A DNA stretch of 64,000 nucleotides from Takifugu bimaculatus (Eukaryota > Chordata > Actinopteri > Tetraodontiformes > Tetraodontidae): the NCBI GenBank assembly GCA_004026145.2, contig CP034986.1:1668255-1732254 (forward strand), given 5' to 3'. Every line of letters starts with the position of its first letter. The first letter of the stretch is position 1. The translations under genes and the position numbers were made by a program. The notes beneath the pieces are model-generated. The model was given only the letters and a program-made list of their open reading frames with translations, was not told the DNA's origin and ran no database searches. Below, in pieces: positions 12,246 to 20,404 of the stretch.

Positions 12246-12960
12246 TTCAGCCTCTGGTTGGGGTCGTCCAGGAAAAGGTGGTCAGAGGTGAAGGTCCAGG
12301 CAGTAAACCGCAGCACAGAACAAAAAAGTGGAACACATTGGAGTGGTTCACAGAAAAAACATGATGGGTAGTAGAGGGAGGGGAAGAAAGAGTCACAATA
12401 AAAAAAAAGATGTGGAAGGGGAAAGAGATGATAGCAACAGGGGACAATGTTGAAATGGATCAAAAGGAAGGATTTGGGAAGAAATGAAGGGCAATGGTAC
12501 CAAGAAGAGGTAAGAGGGTTTTTGAGGGAAAAGAGTCAATACCTCTAAAAAAAGCTGAACTAAAATAAAAAGCATTGAACCATACCTTGGTCGTTTAACG
12601 TCAGGTGCGCCAGACCTTGAAAGGGAAAAAACAGAAAAAAGGAACAGAAAGAGGAAGAAAAAAGAAGGTCATAAAAGGCACGGGAAGAAAAAAAAGCATT
12701 GTCACAACGTTGGACTGCAGTTTGTGACAGACATCCTGGGGCAGGACGGATGTCAGAGTTCAAATAAAAGGTAGAGAAAGAAAAGTAAACGAGATAGAGA
12801 GCGAGAGAACACGTAGTAACACAAAACACTTCTTGAGTGAGGTGTGTGGGGGGGTGTGGGAGGTTTAGAAAAAAAAAGCATTTTCATTTGGTGCAACTGC
12901 CCAGAGGCTTTTGCTCTCACAAATGCTTTTTTTTCCCTTCTGAAGTACTTATGGAACACA
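12246..12960 (+). repeat. Purine-rich, strand-asymmetric tract
   Basis: About 700 bp in which the plus strand is dominated by G and A (runs such as GGGAGGGGAAGAAAG and AGGAAGAAAAAAGAAGG), giving long pyrimidine-rich open frames on the minus strand that are composition artefacts. Short islands with CpG and balanced composition interrupt it at 12586-12615 and about 12700-12745. Confidence 0.75.
12586..12615 (-). other. Candidate 30-nt microexon (weak)
   Basis: On the minus strand a pyrimidine tract ending CCCTTTCAAG is followed by 30 nt containing three CpGs and then by CCAAG|GTATGG, a good donor match. One frame reads LAHLTLNDQ with no stop. The segment differs in composition from the pyrimidine-rich DNA around it. 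I do not recognise the peptide. The acceptor is AAG rather than CAG, and pyrimidine tracts are abundant here by composition, so chance is a real alternative. Confidence 0.2.
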
Positions 12961-13204
12961 CAGAACTGTTTGGCAGACGGCTTGACCTGCTTTTTGTCTT
13001 GTGCATGACTTAAACCATATTGAAATTATTGGAGCCAGCGCACAGAGAGTCAAACACAAAACTGTTGCGCCAAGCCAAAATTACCTCAACGCCGACATTT
13101 TGCATAGTGCCGAAATATGAACAATAAATCATACAGCAACAAGTTCACTGCTGAGCAAAACAACTTTGCAATCCATGACAACTCAATCAGGGAAACTACT
13201 ATAT
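12961..13204. other. Unique non-coding DNA
   Basis: Nothing recognised. Confidence 0.5.
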
Positions 13205-13335
13205 GTTGAGGCCGACCAACCCATCAGGCTTCTTCCTGTTAAAATGATTTTTTTTTCCCTAGCCACTGTTGCTTGTTTGTGGGCCAGATTCGGTTTCTCT
13301 AAAGCACCAAGAGATGATCTTGATTGTAACAGACA
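13205..13335 (+). repeat. Family F dispersed repeat, copy 3
   Basis: Contains CCCATCAGGCTTCTTCCTGTT, AGCCACTGTTGCTTGTTT, GGCCAGATTCGGTTTCTC, AAAGCACCAAGAGATGAT and CTTGATTGTAACAG. The C/T-rich leader and the AAT-rich tail are not evident. Confidence 0.75.
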
Positions 13336-14690
13336 AGTCCGACATGTTATGAACCAGTGAATGCAACTCTTATTATTTTTACTAGTTCAAACTTCCTCCA
13401 AACCTTTGATTACATATATTGCCGCATATTTTTGCCAAGCTGTTCAAGCTGTAACAGAGCTTTCATGAGTTCTACAAAAGGCTAACACATGCTAAAGCTG
13501 CCTCTGGTACTGACCACAAAATACCTCTTTGATTTATAGATGGAATGGTCCAAATATATCTAATAACCCCTGCAAAAGGGGGCAACTGTTTTATATTTAT
13601 ATCAAAGCCACATGCTTTTGTTAGAGTCATTTTTCACATACACAAGATGAGTATTAATTTTAATTCTACAAAAATGCGAACAATCTTTTAGCTTATTGAC
13701 AAGGAGAAAAAACGCAAATAAAATGACATCAAGAAATGAGGCAACTGATGCAAGCAACATCAAATAAGGAAGAACATCTGACAATTTTACTAATGGGAAA
13801 ACATCCAGATGAGGAGGCAGACAGACACATGGAAGCCTCACAGGAGAACTGACACCAAAGGTGAAATGAACAAAGTAATCGCTGTAGAGACAGAACATGA
13901 CTCACACGAAATGATGACATAGTGACACATGAGAAACCAAAACAGCATTCGAATGAGTTCCCAAGCACACTTAAACCGAAGACAGATAACCAAACTGGAT
14001 CCTGACAATTAATGCTGCACAGAGCCAATGACCTTAAAAATTATGTATGCCTTCTTATCTATTTATTTATCTCACAAAGCTTTTTCAAATGTTTCTCCAT
14101 TATTGCCTTTGGTGAAGCACAGCGACCTTTCCACATAGCCACTGTGAGAGGACCTCAGAAACTATAGGTGGCCCGTGCGCTTTCTGAAATATGTGACATT
14201 ACACATTTCATAATTAAATCCATTCCTGTAATAGCTTTTGAGACAAGGTCTTAATTCACATACTGTTTTGGGTCACAACAAAAATGACTGAATGGTAATT
14301 TGACATTTGACTGCAGTTTAAAAGGCTTCTGTGGTCTACATGATGCGTGGCATGCCTTAAAAATGTGCTTTACTAAAAAATGATGACTGTCTTAGTTTGA
14401 CTAAAACTAAGCTGTGAAGGTGCATGTAAACATGATAGTTCAAATTAAACTGACGTATCTAGGTAATGGAAATAAATTTCGAGCTACAGCATCGACCTGT
14501 ATAAGCCCAGTCAGACCTGAATGGGACCCGACACTGTATATTGCTCTCAAGTGTTTCATATTTAGTAATCAGTTAAAAAAAATTAACAGACCCGTGCTGG
14601 CTTCAATTTGGTACATAATTACCCATCACTGTGACTGCCATTTAAAGTGCAATGGCTTAGTGTCTGAAAGTGGAATTTCATCTTATTGGT
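13336..14690. other. Unique non-coding DNA
   Basis: No gene or repeat family recognised. Confidence 0.5.
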
Positions 14691-14990
14691 GAGTGCTGTC
14701 ACAGCTGCGGGCAACCCCGCCCGCGAGTCCTAGTCCGCCCCGCGCACCTGTGGCGAATCAGCACCAAAACGAGCCCCCTTTTTAGTTCCCTGCATTACGC
14801 TGCCTCCCCGCCAGATTGTCTTCTGTTGTGCTCATGACTCTCCAGCGTTTTCCTGCTTGCCGGTCTGCCTGGTCTCGACCCTGCCCGCCTCCCGGTGAAT
14901 CCTGTCTGCCTTCTGTTCCTGTTAATAAAGCTGTGTTCAACCAAACTCTGGTGTCGCTCTTGGGTTCTCGTCTGGTCCCTGACAGAGTGC
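14691..14990 (+). mobile_element. Solo LTR with 6-bp target-site duplication
   Basis: A 288-bp unit (14697-14984) opens TGTCACAGCTGCGGGC and closes GGTCCCTGACA, the TG...CA ends typical of LTRs. It is flanked directly on both sides by GAGTGC (14691-14696 and 14985-14990). Inside are a GC-rich start, a C-rich middle, a polyadenylation signal AATAAA at 14924-14929 and the GTGTCGCTCTTGGGTTCTCG type of R/U5 end seen in fish Ty3/Gypsy LTRs. No internal coding region is present, so the element was probably reduced by recombination between its two LTRs. Gypsy origin is inferred from style; most Gypsy elements make 5-bp duplications, so the sixth base may be coincidence or the element may belong elsewhere. 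Confidence 0.8.
14924..14929 (+). terminator. LTR polyadenylation signal AATAAA
   Basis: AATAAA inside GTTAATAAAGCTG, about 55 bp before the LTR end, the usual position for the signal that ends the element's own transcript. Confidence 0.6.
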
Positions 14991-17595
14991 ATTAAGTAAT
15001 GCTCAAGCCAACTCAAAATTTAATGAGTTGGAATTATGGAACAAGTGTGTGGTTCGAGATACAGCTAAGACGATGAAAAACAAGAAATGGCAACTTGTTT
15101 GCAAAAAAAAAAAAAAAGCTCCCTCAATATTAAGCATTGTTGGGATCTATGGTGATCAACTGAATGGTCCAACACTAACCAGCTGAAAGACAGCAAATGG
15201 CTGCCTATTGTATCTGGTCAGTGTTCAGCATATGTACTGGGACAAAGACAACAGTCTAATTAGACACTTTAGTTGTGCAAGTATCCATACAGGGAACGAA
15301 ACTGGTAAAAAATGAAACCTCAGCCTAACAGAGTGACACATCTGAACTGCTAAAACATGATGGATAAGTAAAAATGTGAAGACACTGGAAGCTAAAATAA
15401 GTAGTGCGGACATGCTGTTCCTTTTGTCCTCTAACTTAATAACATTTGAATCGAGCAGAGGAAATGTACAGGCAGAGAGTTTATTTATCTCTAGGCAGTT
15501 TGCATCCTGCTGCCCCTTTGCAGGAAGTCAAATCATTTCTACTCTGCTCCCTCTGTTTTTGTTCCCTTGTTCATAATCCATTAAGAAGATAAGGGAAAGG
15601 CTCCTGCAAAGAAACAGAATGGCGCTGTCACTGCATACAAAATCATTCAAATACCCCCTACCTGGCTTCATCTGGCTGAGGCAGACAGAAGAAAGACTAA
15701 CTATTTGTGTAAAAGGAGGACAAGAAAAACTGCAGAGCACACAGCGATAAAAAAGGGAAGAAAAAATGTCAAATGGCGTTCATTGCGAGCCTTTCCTAGC
15801 AGATGTGTGGACAGCTGTGCAGCCCGGACGAGTCGCTATGAGTCCAAGGGACAGTGTTGAGAAATTAGATGGTTATTATTTGATCAGAAATACAACGTTC
15901 TCCCCGCATTTTGTCAAATATGTAAAAAGAATTAAACAAAATAGCCAAATATTTACAGCCACTCTGCCCTGTTTTTGTCTTGGCAGGAGTGATGAAGCTG
16001 TGACAGCCTGGTTTAGAGAATTAAGAGTCGCGAAGACTAAAAATTCAAATGACTGATTTACAGAAAACATCCCAAAGCAGGAGATAAAAAGAAGCGCTTA
16101 GGTGGAAAAGCATAACACCCATTTTGACTGCAAACATGGCTATAAAACTAACCACCACACCCTAGAGCGGCATTGTTTGCCACATGCTATACATGTGAGA
16201 CGAATCCCAGCTCCATCTTCCTGACTAGTGAGTGTTTGATCACATCCGTGCTTTTTTTTTTTCTCGGCGGGTACAGATGGGGGGATAACGGAACCGGCAA
16301 CAGCTGAAGAAGGAGCTCTGATTGGATTGAGTGGCAGATGGAGAAGGGTCATTGTTCTGCCATTAGAAGACATGCTTATGCCCATGTCTGGGCCATTTCT
16401 TTCCTTCTCTGTTTCTCCCATTTCTCCGTCTTTTCATCACTACTCATTCAGCTTGAATTCATCCAGTTGTGGCTTCCTCCTGCTCCTTTTCTTCCTCCCT
16501 GTCTAATCAACACAAACCAGTGTTATTCAGCAAATGTCAGCTTTTGATTCAAACGAGACTTGTGAGCTCAAAGTATTAATGTCACAAGACCTGAACATGC
16601 TTGTCAAAGGCTTCATAAACACATTTGTTTGTCGTGTATTGAAGTAAATGTCTCATTTTTATGCAGAAGCCTTTTATATAAGGCATCACCATGTGCTTTC
16701 TAGAAAATTCTACATTTTTATGTAATCAAAATAGATTTAGCCTACTTTGTAAACTTTACATTATGGTAAAAATTTAAAAAAAAAGTATTTTTCCAATATT
16801 TTAAGACCACTTTCAAAGCAGCATTCTTCTGGCTAAAATCCATAAAAATCATCACAAACTATCATTTCACTAATCATTTCACATGCACCAAAATGCAAAG
16901 AGAAGCATGTCTCAGGATGCCTGCTGCATTATCTCTTTCCAACCTCTTGTCTCACTTCCACTGCCCTACTCATCAACTGGAAACATCCACAAAATGCAAT
17001 AAAAGATCATTCCTGCTCCCCCTGTGATGCTAGGATAGTACATTGAATTGTATTTGCCCCACAGAAACCTTTACAGTATTTGGCCAAAATAAGGGATTTG
17101 CTTACTCAAAAAAAGACGATATGTATTTTCCTACTCCTGAGTGTAAAAATTATAATAAATCAAGGATTAAGTGCCCTAAGATCGACCCTGTGTAACTTTA
17201 TGTTTGATAAAACACCCTGGGGTGGTAATCAGGTGACAGTCATGTGAATGGTACAGGAAATGACTGCAAAATTATATTATCACTTGTATACAAAAGTGAT
17301 GTGAGGAGCTAATGTCAAAGATTTTTTGGTGCATGAACATGCACAAAACATCTTAAATGGACTGATTTCTAAAAACCAAATCTTTGAAAATGTTAGAGGG
17401 CAAAGTGTTTAAATCTGTTACAGGCTTTTCTGTTATTTTTCTTATATATTTAAAAGTTTAGCTTAATTTTCATTTCCTCATTTTCAAAGCTTTAGAGTAT
17501 TTCTTTGTATTTTTTTCACCAAGGGTTTGAGGGTAATATATTTACAATCCTTTGACTTTGACTAAAACTATAAAGCAGGAACAATAATGGTTTAT
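14991..17595. other. Unique non-coding DNA
   Basis: No gene, RNA or named repeat recognised. The open frames here are short and lack motifs. Confidence 0.5.
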
Positions 17596-17606
17596 GCCCA
17601 AGCTAT

Positions 17607-17626
17607 CCATCCATCCATCCATCCAT
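17607..17626 (-). repeat. (GATG)n 3' tail of LINE copy 1
   Basis: About five CCAT units on the plus strand, between the left TSD copy and the LINE 3' UTR. The tail is part of the retrotransposon and not an independent microsatellite. Confidence 0.9.
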
Positions 17627-17636
17627 TCTCTGCCGC

Positions 17637-18803
17637 TTAACCGGGGTCGGGTCGCGGGGGCAGCAGCCTAAGGAGAGAAGCCCAGACTTCCCTCTCCCCA
17701 GCTACCTCCTCCAGCTCATCCGGAGGGATCCCCAGGCGTTCCCAGGCCAGTCGAGAGACATAGTCTCTCCAACGTGTCCTGGGTCTCCCCGGGGGTCTCC
17801 TACCGGAGGGACATGCCCTGAACACCTCACCAGGGAGGCGCCCAGGGGGCATCCTGACTAGATGCCCAAGCCACCCCATCTGGCTCCTCTCAACGCGGAG
17901 GAGCAGCGACTCTACTCCGAGCTCCTCCCGGATGGCAGAGCTTCTCACCCTATCTCTAAGGGAGAGCCCAGCCACCCTACGGAGGAAGCTCATTTCAGCC
18001 GCTTGTACCCGTGATCTTGTTCTTTCGGTCATTACCCAAAGCTCATGACCATAGGTGAGGGTAGGAACGAAGATCGACCGGTAAATCGAGAGCTTCGCCT
18101 TTCGGCTCAGCTCTCTCTTCACCACAACGGACCGGTGCAGAGTCCGCATTACTGTGGACGCCGCACCGATCCGCCTGTCGATCTCCCGCTCCATTCTTCC
18201 CTCACTCGTGAACAAGACCCCGAGGTACTTAAACTTCTCCACTTGGGGCAGGATCTCCTCCTTTACCCGGAGAAGGCACTCCACTTTTTTTCCGGTTGAG
18301 AACCATGGCCTCGGATTTGGAGGTGCTGATTCTCATCCCAGCCGCTTCACAGGCGGCGGCGAACCGATCCAGTGATAGTTGGAGGTCACGGGCCGATGAA
18401 GCCAACAGGACCACATCATCCGCAAAAAGCAGAGACGCGATCCTGAGGTCACCAAACCGGATCCCCTCAACACCATGACTGCACCTAGAAATTCTGTCCA
18501 TAAAAATTATGAACAGAATCGGTGACAAAGGGCAGCCCTGGCGGAGGCCAACCCTCACCGGAAACAAGTTCGACTTACTGCCAGCAATTCGGACCAAACT
18601 CTGGCACCGATCGTACAGGGAGCGGACGGCCTGTATCAGCGGGCCCGACACCCCATACTCTCGGAGGACCCCCCACAGGACCCCCCGAGGGACACGGTCG
18701 AATGCCTTCTCCAAGTCCACAAAACACATGTGGACTGGTTGGGCAAACTCCCATGCACCCTCGAAGACCCTGCTGAGGGTGTAGAGCTGGTCCACTGTTC
18801 CAC
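17637..18803 (-). pseudogene. Reverse transcriptase, Rex3/RTE-like (partial, frameshifted)
   Basis: The 5' frame (18795 down to 18229) carries RT core motifs: FVDLEKAFDRVPR (motif A), GLRQGCPLSPILF (motif B) and LLFADDVVLLASS (motif C, FADD at 18415-18426), so the catalytic aspartates are intact. The C-terminal frame (18284 to 17637) includes GHELWVMTERTRSRVQ, RVAGLSLRDRVRSSAIREEL, GWLGHLVRMPPGRLPGEVF and ends LLPPRPDPG with a TAA stop. The two frames are joined by a +1 frameshift: plus-strand positions about 18285-18291 have seven T where the copy at 45 kb has CTTTTT (six bases). The endonuclease and RT fingers are missing. It is not functional. Confidence 0.93.
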
Positions 18804-18814
18804 GCCCAAGCTAT

Positions 18815-19432
18815 TGTTTCTAAACTGACAAACTACATAAAGCTGCTCAATATCCAAAACTTGGGATATTTCTTCAAAGCAGTAGCTTTCACTAGGTCTA
18901 ATATCGACTGACACTGGCAAGAAGTGCAGATTCAAAACAGCCAGGCCTTAAAAGAATTAAGAAATAATTTTTAAAAAACAAGGGTTGAGCTTAAATGATG
19001 TCCCAAAATTGTTCTGATTGAATGAATTACATCTTAGTGGGGTAATGTATAATGCATGTCTTTCTAGATCTGGAAACTCTAACAGTATTTAATTCCTTTA
19101 AATAATTCATGGTGATCATCTACCCCATGGCACACAAAGGAGAAGATAGTGGGAGCAGCGGGCAGTCTTAAAAAGTGTTATTCAAAGCTTCCATCTTTTA
19201 ACGCTTGATATTATAAACGTAGATCTTGTCGTCCTTCAAAGGGAATACTGAACATCAGGCTAAATTAATCAAATCTACTTCACTGGATTCGCTATTGAAA
19301 ACCGACTGTCGGGGTTTAGAGTCTACAGCCCACAGAATTTAAATGAAAACTATAAAACACACATTGAGATAACAATAGATTGAAAGAAGGCATATTTGGT
19401 TAGAAGCTAATTTACATACTTGCTATTCACAA
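18815..19432. other. Unique non-coding DNA
   Basis: Nothing recognised. Confidence 0.5.
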
Positions 19433-19700
19433 CTGCCTTTGGGGTGAGGGGGGGTGTGCACTTTGGAACAGTCCCCAGCTTATTGCAGGACTAACATGTA
19501 GAATCAGACAACTAAGGTCAATTTAGAGTTGCTAATATTCCTATTACCCAAAGGAAGCTAAAAAAAATGTGTATGGCATGCTAACAAGGAAAAACCCAAT
19601 ATAAAGACAGCTTAGATAGTATCTTTCAAGGCATGGATGGGGGTCGAGCCCATGATCTTTGGTTTACGAGACCAATGCCTTACCACTTGGTGAGGTGAAA
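19433..19700 (-). mobile_element. tRNA-headed SINE with L2-like 3' region
   Basis: On the minus strand the head (about 19694-19628) folds partly like a tRNA. The anticodon arm is TTGGT-CTCGTAA-ACCAA with CGT in anticodon position (Thr-like), and the T arm is ATGGG-CTCGACC-CCCAT. The acceptor stem does not pair, so this is a SINE head or pseudo-tRNA and not a working gene. The rest (19433-19545) is the complement of the L2-like SINE tail: CTGCCTTTGGGGTGAGG, CCCCAGCTTATTGCAGGAC, GGTCAATTTAGAGTTGC. The SINE is minus-oriented. Confidence 0.75.
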
Positions 19701-19828
19701 TACCATTTAATTTACGGTTTCACACAAGCTGGGTACATTCGCTAGGTCACCACACCAATGGAACGCCACAGAAATAGAAGCACCTGAAGAGTTGTTCAGG
19801 TACCGTTGGAACCAATCTAACCAAATCC

Positions 19829-19995
19829 CAGTTGCCTTTGGGGCAAGAGGAGGGTGTACACCGTGGAAGATTTCCCAGCTCATTCCAGTTCCAACATATA
19901 AAAACAGAGATCAATTTTGAGTCATTGCGATCAACCAAGTGCATGTAAGCAAGCTGAAGAAAGGAGAGCATGCTAATGAGGAAAACCCTAATATT
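19829..19995 (-). mobile_element. Second SINE/L2-like tail fragment
   Basis: Repeats the block of the SINE just upstream: GTTGCCTTTGGGGCAAGAGG, GGGTGTACACCGTGG, CCCAGCTCATTCCAG, GATCAATTTTGAGTC and CATGCTAATGAGGAAAACCC. It has the same orientation, about 290 bp between equivalent landmarks, and no clear tRNA head. It is either an independent truncated insertion or a duplicated piece of its neighbour. Confidence 0.65.
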
Positions 19996-20002
19996 AAGTA
20001 TA

Positions 20003-20404
20003 TACCATATTTTGGTGACTATAAGGCACACTTAAAAGTCTTACATTTTCTCTTGGATGGGGTGCCTTATAATGCAGTGCGCCATATGTGTGCACCCAGT
20101 TCCAAAATCTGTAAATGCTTGTCGGCTTTTCAGCTTGCCGGCTTTCGCAAAAGCCATTTCAGATTAATTTTGTTCATTTTGGATACAGAAGATGAGGACT
20201 TTGATGGGTTTGTGGATGAGGTTTGATCAAAAAATAACATGAGTACATTGATAAATACACGCTAGCATGCATGTTTTAAGATAGCAGTATGCCCGCGCCC
20301 TATAATCCGGTCCACATTATGTATGTGTTAAGTACAGAAATAGCACTCGGAACTGAGACTGCGCCTCTTAACGCAGTGCGCCTTCTGGTCACGAAAATAT
20401 GGTA
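20003..20404 (+). mobile_element. TA-flanked TIR element (mariner/pogo-like, non-autonomous)
   Basis: Termini CCATATTTTGGTGACTATAA at 20005 and its near-complement ending ACGAAAATATGG at 20402 form about 28-bp inverted repeats with roughly four mismatches. The unit is flanked by TA at 20003-20004 and 20403-20404, the target duplicated by Tc1/mariner/pogo transposases. Internal blocks CTATAAGGCACAC, CTTATAATGCAGTGCGCC and CCTATAATCCGG belong to a widespread vertebrate MITE type rich in TATAAGGCGCA. An open frame ends in DTEDEDFDGFVDEV (about 20183-20225), an acidic end that could be a transposase C-terminus remnant; this is uncertain. Confidence 0.75.

Larger units (their letters stand above)
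17596..18814 (-). mobile_element. Rex3/RTE-like LINE, 5'-truncated copy with 11-bp TSD
   Basis: The element runs on the minus strand from about 18808 (5' side) to 17607 (3' tail). It is bounded by the direct repeat GCCCAAGCTAT at 17596-17606 and 18804-18814. The first five bases of the right-hand repeat (GCCCA) are also element sequence shared with the copy at 45-47 kb, so the 5' junction has up to 5 bp of microhomology. The 3' end is a very short UTR followed by GATG repeats, the hallmark described for Rex3 LINEs of the RTE clade in teleosts. Only the last part of the reverse transcriptase and the C-terminal region are present. Confidence 0.93.

Noticed and set aside
18045..18784. Plus-strand open frames across LINE copy 1
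   Set aside because: Antisense shadows of the RT reading frame in GC-rich LINE sequence; the minus strand carries the conserved motifs.
19627..19700. Minus-strand tRNA-Thr(CGT)-like fold
   Set aside because: Anticodon and T arms pair, but the acceptor stem does not, and it continues into an L2-like SINE tail; it is a SINE head and not a tRNA gene.
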